64,000 nt of DNA, from NCBI RefSeq assembly GCF_025150245.1, contig NZ_CP102279.1:2663423-2727422 (forward strand). The letters run 5' to 3'. Shown here one piece after another: positions 26,194-34,176 of this stretch. The notes beneath the pieces are model-generated. The model had not been told where the DNA came from, did not search any database, and saw only the letters and a list, made by a program, of their open reading frames with translations. The stretch's first letter is position 1. Every line of letters begins with the position of its first letter. The position numbers and the translations under genes were made by a program. Source of the DNA: Dorea formicigenerans (GTDB lineage Bacteria; Bacillota; Clostridia; Lachnospirales; Lachnospiraceae).

Positions 26194-27333
26194 CTAACAT
26201 TTGACTGCTCCATAAACGTCATATTTTTTCCAGTCTTTTATAAGCGCCTTCGTAATATCCTCCTCCAGCTTCAGGATGCCCTGTCCGGACATTCCTTCAC
26301 AGGCTGCAAAAAAGGAGGCTTCATTCATGGCATAATAAAGATCATGTGCCGTACAGGCACCTTCCCCGTTCTGGGATACAAATAGCTCCACCACCTCATT
26401 CCGGATCTTCTGTTTAATGCCAAGTTCCTTCATCAGCAGCTTCAGGCAGTTCACCGGATTACGGATCTCAATGTCCATAAGCTGAGTAAGATTCTTCATC
26501 GCATCCACATAGCGGGCGCATACCTGCTCCAGATTTTTCCGGAAGTCCAGAATCGTTGCCCCTTTATCGTGAGCCAGCTTGATTGGACTTCCCAGACTGA
26601 TAACGCCGTTTGGTCCGTCTGTCAAAAGCATCGGATACAGATTTGCACCGCTCGCTGCCACGTCAGATGTGGTAAAACGAAGTGCCGGTGACAGGATCTT
26701 CTCATCCATTCCGTGTGCATCCAGTGCTTTTCGGTAAGTATCCAGAAGTTCCTGACTTCCTCCGAGCTTCCACATGGCAGATACAATGGAATGGTCATAG
26801 ATACCAGAGCCCTCCATGTAAACACTGCCTTTGAAATTCAGATTCAGATATTCGCAGGTTGTCTCAAACATGGCTTTCATATCAAGGATGCAATAATCAT
26901 GTTTATCCCCGCCATGTACTGCGGAAACCTTTCCGTCCGCAATCTTAATCAGGGCATCCCCTTTTGCAACCCGCAGGCAGTAATTGACTACCTTCGCATA
27001 TGTTGCCTTATCCAGCTTGCGAAGCCCGTCTCCATTGACACCTGCGCGGCTTAAAATGGTGCGGATGGCACAGTCACGTACCGGATAGGATTCTCCTCTC
27101 ATTTTCAGTACAAGCTGCGTATTCTTCTCTGTATCCTCCAAAATTTCTTCCATGGATGCATCTGCCGCATCCAGATTTTGAGCCTCCTTTTCCAGTGGTG
27201 CCAGCCGTAACGTATTCGTTGGCTTTCTGATCCATTTGGCATTTCTTCCTCTCTCTGCCAGAAACTCCAGCAGATCTTTTACTTCTGCAAAGGATCTCTC
27301 AAATCCATCTGCATACACTCTTGCTTCATTCAT
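26194..27333 (-). CDS. conserved element protein, first gene of recombination operon
   Basis: 379 residues; I cannot assign a named family. No signal peptide or membrane helix. It contains ILSRAGVNGDGLRKLDKATYAKV and a VHGGDKHDYCILDMKAMFETT segment, mixed alpha/beta. It is the promoter-proximal gene of the operon and ends 12 bp before the YqaJ gene, which suggests a role in DNA handling or in the element's early expression. The start has AAAGGTGG upstream. Confidence 0.6.
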   Translation of the reverse strand: MNEARVYADGFERSFAEVKDLLEFLAERGRNAKWIRKPTNTLRLAPLEKEAQNLDAADASMEEILEDTEKNTQLVLKMRGESYPVRDCAIRTILSRAGVNGDGLRKLDKATYAKVVNYCLRVAKGDALIKIADGKVSAVHGGDKHDYCILDMKAMFETTCEYLNLNFKGSVYMEGSGIYDHSIVSAMWKLGGSQELLDTYRKALDAHGMDEKILSPALRFTTSDVAASGANLYPMLLTDGPNGVISLGSPIKLAHDKGATILDFRKNLEQVCARYVDAMKNLTQLMDIEIRNPVNCLKLLMKELGIKQKIRNEVVELFVSQNGEGACTAHDLYYAMNEASFFAACEGMSGQGILKLEEDITKALIKDWKKYDVYGAVKC

Positions 27334-27426
27334 GTTCTTATTCCACCTTTCTTAAAATAATATTTATCCATCAACAGCCGAAGCTGGTTGTGGCATGCAA
27401 CTATGCCGAAACCTAAATGTAAGCAC

Positions 27427-27467
27427 AAAAAAAGAATGAAAAGAGAGTCTTTTCTCTGTTCATTCTT
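27427..27467 (-). terminator. attenuator in the leader of the recombination operon
   Basis: On the minus strand AAGAATGAA (27467-27459) pairs with TTCATTCTT (27440-27432), with an inner AGAGA/TCTCT stem, followed by TTTTTTT. It lies about 190 nt into a 310-nt leader and 94 bp before the first gene. Further downstream, 27362-27411 folds into two more hairpins (one GGCAT/ATGCC, one closed by a TTCG loop). Confidence 0.75.
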
Positions 27468-27653
27468 AAAAGTCTGGTTTCTTCCTGAAAAAACAAAAGT
27501 GCCACGCAGCCAAAAAAGGCATACCGTGACACTCACTACAAACATAAACTACTTATGCCAGGAATCAGCTCCTGCTGTTTCCTGTAAGTTTGGAGATTCT
27601 TATGAATCCCGAAACTCCCCAAAAAGGGTGTGCATAAAATAAACTATATCAGT

Positions 27654-27682
27654 ATACTAGCACAAGATATTCCTCATGTCAA
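27654..27682 (-). promoter_or_regulatory. promoter of the recombination operon
   Basis: On the minus strand TTGACA (27682-27677), a 17-bp spacer and TAGTAT (27659-27654), giving a leader of about 310 nt before the gene at 27333. The leader 27334-27645 holds the attenuator and no convincing gene. Confidence 0.65.
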
Positions 27683-27731
27683 TTCAGGCTTATACTATAT
27701 ATGGTGTTTATATTTGTTCAAAATACTACAT

Positions 27732-27926
27732 CTATTTTTCTACTACGAATTCAATCTTCTCTTTCAGATACTCCCGGCAGCCAAACCGAACCGTTCCACA
27801 CTGCTTTGACTCCTCTTTCGCCTTTTCATTACAGCAGTCCAAGTAGGGACAATCGTTACATTGATTCCGCAGTGCTTCCTTCGCCCATTCAATTTCCTGC
27901 TCATTTCCTATAATCCGCACAGACAT
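27732..27926 (-). CDS. small cysteine-rich protein
   Basis: 64 residues: MSVRIIGNEQEIEWAKEAL, then six Cys in NQCNDCPYLDCC ... QCGTVRFGCRE. The Cys spacing suggests a metal-binding knuckle. Small proteins of this style occur in Clostridial mobile elements; function unknown. It lies upstream of the recombination operon promoter, on the same strand. Confidence 0.55.
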   Translation of the reverse strand: MSVRIIGNEQEIEWAKEALRNQCNDCPYLDCCNEKAKEESKQCGTVRFGCREYLKEKIEFVVEK

Positions 27927-28005
27927 CCACTTCCTTTGCTATCATCATACCCCAAAATCCATTTTCTATCATCCATAATTTCTTTTTTTGTATCATTTTA
28001 GTAAA

Positions 28006-28065
28006 TTACGGTTATATTACGGAATAATCACTATATTTCAAATATATCTCTATTTTATTCCGTAA
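28006..28065. promoter_or_regulatory. operator candidate for the XRE regulator at 28113
   Basis: TTACGGAATAA (28017-28027) and TTATTCCGTAA (28055-28065) are perfect 11-bp inverted repeats; a third TTACGG lies at 28006, 11 bp before the first. The cluster sits just upstream of an XRE regulator gene. Confidence 0.6.
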
Positions 28066-28112
28066 TTTGCTGTAAGTAAATAGTTTAAAATGTGGAAGAG
28101 AGGTGTAAATGT

Positions 28113-28430
28113 ATGGATAAAAACTTTATTGGAGAACGCATCAGCGAACTGCGTTTAAAGAAAAATGTATCTGAATATCAGATGAGTCTGGATCTTGGCA
28201 AAAATAAAAGCTACATCCAGTCCCTCACTTCCGGACGTTCTCTGCCTACCATGCAGAGCTTTCTGGATATCTGTGACTATCTGGAAGTCACTCCTCAACA
28301 GTTCTTCGATTCAGAGCTGCACAATCTTCCTCTGATTGACAAAGCAACTGATCTGATGAAACAACTCGATGACGAGGATATGCTTGCGCTCATTTCCATG
28401 CTGAATCGTCTGGCTCTAAAACGCAAATAG
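28113..28430 (+). CDS. XRE-family transcriptional regulator
   Basis: 105 residues: a helix-turn-helix (ISELRLKKNVSEYQMSLDLG, then NKSYIQSLTSGRSLPTMQSF) and a short C-terminal helix region (KATDLMKQLDDEDMLALISML). ATG 28113 has AGAGGTG before it. It lies just before the excisionase/integrase genes and is followed by a terminator, and palindromes lie at its promoter. A likely controller of element genes; autoregulation is inferred. Confidence 0.8.
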   Translation: MDKNFIGERISELRLKKNVSEYQMSLDLGKNKSYIQSLTSGRSLPTMQSFLDICDYLEVTPQQFFDSELHNLPLIDKATDLMKQLDDEDMLALISMLNRLALKRK

Positions 28431-28438
28431 ATTTCCGT

Positions 28439-28470
28439 GGCTGCCAAATCAAGGCAGCTTTTATTTTTAT
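28439..28470 (+). terminator. terminator of the XRE gene
   Basis: GCTGCC (28440-28445) pairs with GGCAGC (28453-28458), followed by TTTTATTTTT. Confidence 0.85.
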
Positions 28471-28519
28471 CATTTTTTCTTAAAATTTTTCAATCTTAAA
28501 GAAAAGCCCCCTATTCCTT

Positions 28520-28690
28520 AATTGAATGGGTAATATATCCATTCGCCGTACCTTGAAAACAAAAGAAATCTTTCGGGAGATTGATATAGGTGACTGCAGA
28601 TAGTTTGCATCTTCGCACGCCTGCAGCTTAATAGTTACAAAGTAACACCGTTTTACGTGGCCGGAACGGGCATAGGAACTGGCTTCTGAA
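28520..28690 (+). ncRNA. chain of hairpins upstream of xis/int
   Basis: Five consecutive stems lie in a 380-bp gene-free stretch: GAATGG/CCATTC (28524-28544), AATCT/AGATT (28567-28582), CTGCAG/CTGCAG (28594-28626, with an inner TGC/GCA), GTTAC/GTAAC (28634-28646) and CCGTT/AACGG (28648-28669). No open frame fits. It could be a structured RNA, a recombinase accessory region, or both. No tRNA-like ends are present. Confidence 0.35.
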
Positions 28691-28811
28691 AGAATAACAT
28701 AGACTTTTGGGATTTTAGCTTATAGCGCTTTTATTAGAGAACTTTTACTCAAAATTTGATATAATAATAGACAGGTATCAAGTTGATTCCCTGTCTGTGG
28801 AAAGGAGATTC

Positions 28812-29006
28812 ATGATAACTGTAACAAAAAGGGATTTGATTGAATTAGGCTACGGTCCTTCCTTTGCTGCTGATATTATCAAAAAAGCAAAGGAACTTAT
28901 GGTAGAAAAGGGGCATACCTATTATCAATCCAGAAAATTAGACAGGGTTCCAAAAGAAGCCGTTGAAGAATTATTAGGGATTACTTTGCCCGATAAGCAA
29001 GAATGA
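28812..29006 (+). CDS. DUF3173 protein, probable excisionase
   Basis: 64 residues: MITVTKRDLIELGYGPSFA, then ADIIKKAKELMV, then YYQSRKLDRVPKEAVEELLG. This is DUF3173, a small helix-turn-helix-like family found directly before ICE integrases. ATG 28812 follows GGAAAGGAG. It lies 34 bp before the integrase, so it is probably the recombination directionality factor; this is inference from context. Confidence 0.75.
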   Translation: MITVTKRDLIELGYGPSFAADIIKKAKELMVEKGHTYYQSRKLDRVPKEAVEELLGITLPDKQE

Positions 29007-29040
29007 TCGTGCTTTTTGCATTTTAGTAAGGAGTGAAATC

Positions 29041-30222
29041 ATGGCAAAAGATCCAATTAAAAAAGCAGAAAACGGCACTTATTATTTTCGAGCCAACCTC
29101 GGATATCATCCTGTAACCGGAAAACAGATTCAAAAATACCGCAGCGGATTCTCAACAAAAAAAGAAGCCCGTGCCGAGTATTCCAAATTGATTCTTGCAT
29201 CAACGGAAGAATTAGCTGATAAGAAGGAAGACATTACCTTCAAAAAGTTTATTGAAGAAATCTATCTTCCGTGGTACAAAACTCAGGTGAAAGAAAGTAC
29301 CTACAAGAATCGTTACTCGACCATTCAAAAACACTTTGCCTATTTCTACAAGAAGAAAGTGTCCGAAATAGAAGCGATAAATGTACAGACCTGGCAGCTC
29401 AAGTTGGCAAAACAATTCAGTCCAAACTATGTACGCATTGTTCAGGGAATGTTATGTTTAGCTTTTGACCGGGCGATTATCCTCGGACTTGCAAAGAAGA
29501 ATCCTGCCCGCATGATCGGCAATATCAAATCTAAAAAAGTAAAGATCGACTTCTGGACTTTGGAGGAGTTTCAGAAGGTAATATCCCTGCTGTACAAAGG
29601 TGACTACTACGAGCACTATCTCTTCATCTCGTTCTGGCTTTTATTTATGACTGGAATGCGTATTGGAGAGGCTGCCGCCTTACAGTGGGATGATATTGAT
29701 TTTGAAACAGGTATGCTGATTATTAGTAAAACACTGTACTATAAAACAATGAATGACTACAAATTCGTTGAACCTAAGACGCAGGCAAGCAACCGTACCA
29801 TTTATATTGATGCTGATACCATCAAGGAATTACAAGAATGGAAGGCGGTCCAGGCAAAGGTTTTACCAAATTGTGGATTCGTACTGAGTTATAACAGTAC
29901 ACCCACCAGCAAAACAACGCTTCCAAGAGCATTAGAGAAATTGGCAAATTTAGCTGGTGTCCACAGAATCAAAATTCATGCCCTGAGACATTCGCATGCT
30001 TCCCTGCTTATCAGCATGGGCGAAAATCCACTGCTGATTAAAGAGCGTCTTGGACATGAAAAAATACAGACGACACTAGGAACTTATGGTCATCTGTATC
30101 CAAACACCAATATTGAGATTGCAAAGAAGCTGACCGGGGTTCTCAGCTACCAGTCAGCTTCTCAAAGTATTGCTAATTATACCAGTAATCAGCATACTGC
30201 AATGTATCACAAAGAAATATAA
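29041..30222 (+). CDS. int: tyrosine integrase of the element
   Basis: 393 residues: an arm-binding N-terminal domain (about 1-60), a SAM-like core-binding domain (about 65-165) and a catalytic domain with Arg207 (GMRIGE), His313/Arg316 (HALRH), His339 (LGHE) and nucleophile Tyr349 (TYGHLYP). It is Tn916 Int-like in layout. The start follows TAAGGAGTG. It reads toward guaA and ends 77 bp before it, so the attachment site lies just beyond its end. Confidence 0.92.
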   Translation: MAKDPIKKAENGTYYFRANLGYHPVTGKQIQKYRSGFSTKKEARAEYSKLILASTEELADKKEDITFKKFIEEIYLPWYKTQVKESTYKNRYSTIQKHFAYFYKKKVSEIEAINVQTWQLKLAKQFSPNYVRIVQGMLCLAFDRAIILGLAKKNPARMIGNIKSKKVKIDFWTLEEFQKVISLLYKGDYYEHYLFISFWLLFMTGMRIGEAAALQWDDIDFETGMLIISKTLYYKTMNDYKFVEPKTQASNRTIYIDADTIKELQEWKAVQAKVLPNCGFVLSYNSTPTSKTTLPRALEKLANLAGVHRIKIHALRHSHASLLISMGENPLLIKERLGHEKIQTTLGTYGHLYPNTNIEIAKKLTGVLSYQSASQSIANYTSNQHTAMYHKEI

Positions 30223-30259
30223 AAATGCAATGATAATGCAATTTCAAACACCCAAAGCC

Positions 30260-30284
30260 GCAAAGCCCCGTGGTTACGGGCTTT
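30260..30284. terminator. hairpin between int and guaA
   Basis: CAAAGCCCCG and CGGGCTTTG form a 9-bp stem with one bulged C and a TGGTTA loop. No T-run follows on either strand, so termination is uncertain; it may also be part of the attachment region. Confidence 0.45.
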
Positions 30285-30320
30285 GTAGCCCAGCGTCAAC
30301 TATTCAAACTCGATCGTTCC
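30285..30320. other. probable attachment junction at the guaA 3' end
   Basis: The last codons and stop of guaA lie here and the integrase gene is 77 bp away. By analogy with known guaA-targeting islands the core repeat should include the guaA stop region. No second copy of this sequence was seen by eye within the window, so the other junction lies to the left of position 1. Confidence 0.55.
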
Positions 30321-31847
30321 AGGTGGCTTACTCGTCAGATCATAGAATACTCTGTTGACTCCTTTCACCTCGTTTATAATTCGGTTCATGACTTTATTCA
30401 ATACTTCGTATGGAATTTCTGCTGCCTCGGCTGTCATGAAATCGATTGTCTTTACAGCTCTAAGCGCTACTGCATAATCATATGTTCTGAAATCTCCCAT
30501 AACTCCTACACTTCGCATATTTGTAAGTGCTGCAAAGTACTGGTTAATATCACGATCAAGTCCAGCTTTTGCAATCTCTTCTCTGTAGATTGCATCAGCG
30601 TCCTGAACAATTCTTACTTTCTCAGCTGTTACTTCTCCGATAATTCGGATTCCAAGTCCCGGTCCTGGGAATGGCTGACGAAATACCAGGTTTTCTGGAA
30701 TTCCAAGTTCAAGCCCAGCTTTTCTTACCTCGTCCTTAAACAAGTCGCGGAGCGGCTCGATGATTTCTTTGAAATCAACGTAGTCCGGAAGCCCTCCTAC
30801 GTTATGATGAGATTTGATAACTGCGGATTCTCCGCCAAGTCCACTCTCTACAACGTCCGGATATATCGTTCCCTGTGCCAGAAAATCTACTGCACCGATT
30901 TTCTTTGCTTCTTCCTCAAAGATACGGATAAATTCTTCACCGATAATCTTACGTTTTGCTTCAGGCTCTGTAACTCCTGCCAGTTTATCATAATATCTCT
31001 GCTGTGCATTGACACGGATAAAGTTCAGATCAAACTGACCATTCGGTCCGAATACTCCTTCAACTTCATCTCCTTCATCTTTACGCAGAAGACCATGATC
31101 TACAAATACGCATGTCAACTGCTTTCCGATTGCTCTGGATAACAGACCTGCTGCAACAGAAGAATCGACTCCTCCTGATAATGCCAAAAGCACTTTTCCA
31201 TCTCCGACTTTCTCACGGATTTCTTTGATCGTATTCTCTACAAATGCATCCATCTTCCAGTCTCCGGCGCATCCACAGACACCAAGAACGAAGTTGGAAA
31301 GCATCTTTGTTCCTTCTGCTGTATGAAGTACCTCCGGGTGGAACTGAATCGCATACAGATTCTTATCTGCATTCTCTGCTGTTGCTACCGGGCAGTCTGC
31401 TGTGTGTGCAGAAATTTCAAATCCCGGTGCTATCTGAGAAATATAATCTGTATGGCTCATCCAGCAGATAGTCTTCTCAGATACATCTTTGAACAACTTA
31501 GATTCGGTCTTGTCAACCAGAACCTCTGTTTTACCATATTCACTGACCTCAGCCTTCTCGACTTTTCCGCCAAGCACGTGCATCATAAGCTGTGCACCAT
31601 AGCAAAGTCCAAGTACCGGAATTCCCATCTCGAATAATTCTTTTGAACAGGTCGGTGCTCCTTCTTCATAGCAACTGTTCGGTCCGCCAGTTAAAATGAT
31701 TCCCTTAGGATTCATTTCTTTTATCTTCTCAAGATCTGTCTTATAAGAATAGATTTCGCAGTACACATTGCATTCTCTGACACGTCTTGCAACTAACTGA
31801 TTGTACTGTCCGCCAAAATCAATGACAATTACTAATTCTCTCTTCAC
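30300..31847 (-). CDS. guaA: GMP synthase (glutamine-hydrolysing)
   Basis: 515 residues. The class I amidotransferase domain has the nucleophilic Cys82 in GLCYGAQ and the His-Glu pair in FHPEV; the ATP pyrophosphatase domain has SGGVDSS; the C-terminal dimerisation domain ends KPPGTIEFE. It converts XMP to GMP using glutamine and ATP. The start is GTG 31847 with AGGAGG upstream. The reading frame is intact, so the integration event has rebuilt or spared the 3' end. Transcribed alone from the promoter at 31895-31923. Confidence 0.95.
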   Translation of the reverse strand: MKRELVIVIDFGGQYNQLVARRVRECNVYCEIYSYKTDLEKIKEMNPKGIILTGGPNSCYEEGAPTCSKELFEMGIPVLGLCYGAQLMMHVLGGKVEKAEVSEYGKTEVLVDKTESKLFKDVSEKTICWMSHTDYISQIAPGFEISAHTADCPVATAENADKNLYAIQFHPEVLHTAEGTKMLSNFVLGVCGCAGDWKMDAFVENTIKEIREKVGDGKVLLALSGGVDSSVAAGLLSRAIGKQLTCVFVDHGLLRKDEGDEVEGVFGPNGQFDLNFIRVNAQQRYYDKLAGVTEPEAKRKIIGEEFIRIFEEEAKKIGAVDFLAQGTIYPDVVESGLGGESAVIKSHHNVGGLPDYVDFKEIIEPLRDLFKDEVRKAGLELGIPENLVFRQPFPGPGLGIRIIGEVTAEKVRIVQDADAIYREEIAKAGLDRDINQYFAALTNMRSVGVMGDFRTYDYAVALRAVKTIDFMTAEAAEIPYEVLNKVMNRIINEVKGVNRVFYDLTSKPPGTIEFE

Positions 31848-31894
31848 AAGATTTTCCTCCTAAATTAAATACGCTAATAAAATACGCTAGTTTT

Positions 31895-31923
31895 ATTATA
31901 ATGTACGTCTGTCACCTTGACAA
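31895..31923 (-). promoter_or_regulatory. guaA promoter
   Basis: On the minus strand TTGTCA (31923-31918), a 17-bp spacer and TATAAT (31900-31895). The short leader carries a tandem TAGCGTATTT repeat. Confidence 0.75.
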
Positions 31924-32062
31924 GCAACTTTCTAGCATTCTCTATGTATTTCCACATTTTTCTGAAATTCTCTTTTAAATTCTCTAAAATTTTTTCACAT
32001 TTTATAAATAATGACTCTGCTTCTACCAAATTTTTTCTTACCTGAATGGCATATAGCAATAT

Positions 32063-33424
32063 CTAACTTACAAGTGCATGCTTTTTCCACTTTCCGCTAA
32101 AATAACGGATTCCAAATAATAGTGAACGAAATGCCCAATCGATAATCATAGCTACCCAGACTCCAAAAACTCCAAGCCCAAGATTTTTCCCGAGAATATA
32201 ACTGGCTCCTACTCGAAAAATCCACATAGATACTGTAGAAATAATCATACATGCCTTTGCATCACCGCAAGCTCTGAATGTTGCCGGCAATGTAAATGAT
32301 TCGGCCCAAATCAATATTGCACAGCAGCCATGGAACCAGATAATGTGTCTCGTAGCCTCAGATGCAGCTTCTGAAAGATTGTACACTTTTAAAATAAATG
32401 GCAATGTTATAAATACAATAAAAATTGTGATTGCCATTCCTATGTGCGTAAGCAGAATTAGTTTTTTATTGTAATATTTTGCCTGTTCATAATCTCCTGC
32501 CCCAACACACCTCGCAATTACTGTAGTTACTGCCAGACAGATTGCCTGTCCCGGCAAAATAGAAAATAATGTAATGACATTGCTGACTGCATTTGCTGCA
32601 ATCGCATAAGTTCCGAATGTGGATACCAGACTCAGCACCAGAACTTTTCCAAGCTGGAACATACTATTTTCCAATCCATTTGGAATTCCCACGCTTAATA
32701 TTTTCCTGATCATGCTCCAATCCGGATTGAAACGAAATGTTCGTTCCAGATGTAGCGTCCATTTATCCTTTAATAATAGTTTTATTATGATAAATGCTGC
32801 CACAAATCTGGACACTAACGTTGGAATCGCAACACCTTCTGTTCCACAATGAAACCCGTAAATTAAGATTGCATTTCCACTTACATTGATTGCATTCATA
32901 AGCAATGACACCTTCATGGACACTTCTGAATTTCCCATTGCGCGAAATATTGCTGCCCCACCATTGTACAATGCGATAAATGGAATAGATGCTGTCACGA
33001 TCAGAAGATAAACATCTGCATGATGCATAACATCTGCCTCAATCTGTCCGAATACACCATGCAAGATCCAGTATTTGCACGCATATACAAACGCTGTAAT
33101 AACAAGGGAAATAAATCCCATAGACCACATGAGCTGTGTCGTAGACTTACATGCCTGTTCTTTATTTTTCTGTCCAAGGTACTGTCCTGCAACAACAGCA
33201 CCTCCTGTTGCCAGTGCTGCAAATATATTAATCAGAAGGACCATAATCTGGTCTACCAACGAAACACCAGACACCGCTGCTTCACCAACATTTGCAACCA
33301 TAATGGAATCTGCCATTCCAACCAGCACTGTTAAAAGCTGCTCAATAATTAATGGTACAATTAAAGATACCAGAGCCTGATTATCAAACAGATAATGACT
33401 CCGGTCAACATTACATTTTTTCAT
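32063..33424 (-). CDS. MATE-family efflux protein
   Basis: 453 residues, twelve predicted membrane helices. It starts ALVSLIVPLIIEQLLTVLVG, with MADSIMVANVGEAAVSG in the first repeat and VTTVIARCVGAGDYEQAK in the second, typical of the NorM/DinF-type MATE superfamily. It is distinct from the element-borne pump. The ribosome binding site GAGGAG lies within a short hairpin just downstream of its promoter. Substrate unknown. Confidence 0.85.
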   Translation of the reverse strand: MKKCNVDRSHYLFDNQALVSLIVPLIIEQLLTVLVGMADSIMVANVGEAAVSGVSLVDQIMVLLINIFAALATGGAVVAGQYLGQKNKEQACKSTTQLMWSMGFISLVITAFVYACKYWILHGVFGQIEADVMHHADVYLLIVTASIPFIALYNGGAAIFRAMGNSEVSMKVSLLMNAINVSGNAILIYGFHCGTEGVAIPTLVSRFVAAFIIIKLLLKDKWTLHLERTFRFNPDWSMIRKILSVGIPNGLENSMFQLGKVLVLSLVSTFGTYAIAANAVSNVITLFSILPGQAICLAVTTVIARCVGAGDYEQAKYYNKKLILLTHIGMAITIFIVFITLPFILKVYNLSEAASEATRHIIWFHGCCAILIWAESFTLPATFRACGDAKACMIISTVSMWIFRVGASYILGKNLGLGVFGVWVAMIIDWAFRSLLFGIRYFSGKWKKHALVS

Positions 33425-33450
33425 AATTCAAAAAACTCCTCACCGCACCT

Positions 33451-33479
33451 ATTATACGACGAGAAGTTTTTCCCCACAA
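33451..33479 (-). promoter_or_regulatory. promoter of the chromosomal MATE gene
   Basis: On the minus strand TTGTGG (33479-33474), a 17-bp spacer and TATAAT (33456-33451). AAAAACTTCTCG and GAGGAGTTTTTT around it can pair, so the ribosome binding site may be partly hidden. Confidence 0.6.
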
Positions 33480-33540
33480 GATTAATTTTCTTTTGATCTT
33501 CTATCATTAGATCTTCATTCATAAATATCCTGATGACTGC

Positions 33541-33771
33541 TTATGCTGCAAAGTACTCTGAAATTTCATCAAACAGATCCTGGCAGTTTTCATCGTAAAC
33601 TTTTAACTCAATTTCTTTGTTGAGTCCCAGATTCATCAGACCTAAAAGTGACTTTGCATCTACAACGGCGCGTCCGCTTTCCAGATCCATGTCGTAAGGG
33701 TACTTTTCAACTGTTCTGACAAAATTCAGAACGTCTTCAGGGCTCGAAAATATGATTGTTCTCTGACTCAT
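33541..33771 (-). CDS. HPr-like protein lacking the phospho-acceptor histidine
   Basis: 76 residues with the C-terminal HPr pattern (VDAKSLLGLMNLGLNKEIELKVYDE). The N-terminal GLHARPA motif with the phosphorylated His is absent: the region reads FSSPEDVLNFVRTVEKYPYD, and the protein contains no His at all. The regulatory Ser position is conserved in DAKSLLG. It cannot carry phosphate like HPr; a regulatory or structural role is inferred. Confidence 0.7.
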   Translation of the reverse strand: MSQRTIIFSSPEDVLNFVRTVEKYPYDMDLESGRAVVDAKSLLGLMNLGLNKEIELKVYDENCQDLFDEISEYFAA

Positions 33772-33790
33772 AATGTCATACCTCCTTTGC

Positions 33791-33809
33791 TGTGCTAAAT
33801 GTTAGCACA
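33791..33809. promoter_or_regulatory. palindrome upstream of the HPr-like gene
   Basis: TGTGCTAA and TTAGCACA are perfect inverted repeats around ATG, just before the ribosome binding site. A candidate operator; regulator unknown. Confidence 0.4.
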
Positions 33810-33909
33810 ATCGGAGACGAAAAAAAAGAGACAATTACGCCAAAATGTTAGCTTTCAAAATCCCCTTGTATGCACAAATTCGACATTTTTAACAGTATCT
33901 TAACACTGC

Positions 33910-34176
33910 TTAATGCTGTCTTAGCATGTGTTGATGAAGATACTTCTCTTTCGTAGCAAGTCCACCGCGGATATGCCTTTCTGACTTGTTCTGATCCAAT
34001 ACCTTTCTGGCCTCCCCCGCCAGTGCTGGATTGATCTGAAGTAGACGCTCTGTGACGTCCTTATGTATCGTGCTCTTGCTCATTCCAAATTTTTTCGCAG
34101 TCTGCCGGACAGTTGCTTTATTTTCGATAATATAATATGCGATTTCCACCGCCCGCTCTTCAATATAATCCTTCAT
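33910..34176 (-). CDS. spoIIID: sporulation transcription factor SpoIIID
   Basis: 88 residues: MKDYIEERAVEIAYYIIE, then the helix-turn-helix TVRQTAKKFGMSKSTIHKDV and the basic KSERHIRGGLATKEKY tail, close to the Bacillus SpoIIID layout. It regulates mother-cell genes during sporulation. The only Shine-Dalgarno-like sequence (AGGGG) lies in the 3' arm of a 10-bp hairpin that ends a few bases before the ATG, so translation may be controlled by that structure. Confidence 0.92.
   Translation of the reverse strand: MKDYIEERAVEIAYYIIENKATVRQTAKKFGMSKSTIHKDVTERLLQINPALAGEARKVLDQNKSERHIRGGLATKEKYLHQHMLRQH

Larger units (their letters stand above)
1..30299. mobile_element. right part of an integrative (conjugative-type) element at guaA
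   Basis: Seen: a tyrosine integrase (29041-30222) preceded by a DUF3173 protein lies directly beside the 3' end of guaA and reads toward it. To its left are about 30 kb of accessory genes typical of Firmicute ICEs: HicAB, a DUF5348 protein, a serine resolvase, Tn916 Orf7/Orf8-like genes, ParM, sortase B, a CHC2 primase, YqaJ, RecD2 and LPD11. Known: the 3' end of guaA is a recurrent integration site for genomic islands. Inferred: the right junction lies between 30223 and about 30320. The left junction, relaxase, coupling protein and mating-pore genes must be outside the window, so conjugative ability is not shown here. Confidence 0.8.

Noticed and set aside
27330-27545. 71-codon minus-strand frame before the recombination operon
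   Set aside because: It lies in the leader, crosses the attenuator hairpin and its T-run, and has no ribosome binding site or family likeness.
28550-28562. CCTTGAAAAC, a string often seen near rRNA operons
   Set aside because: Isolated ten bases with no rRNA sequence around it.
28590-28635. GCAGCTTAATAG-like string resembling the end of a tmRNA tag
   Set aside because: No tRNA-like 5' and 3' ends, no TpsiC arm sequence, and total length too short; kept only as part of the hairpin region.
31874-32059. 61-codon minus-strand frame between guaA and the MATE gene
   Set aside because: Overlaps the guaA promoter, AT-rich, no ribosome binding site.
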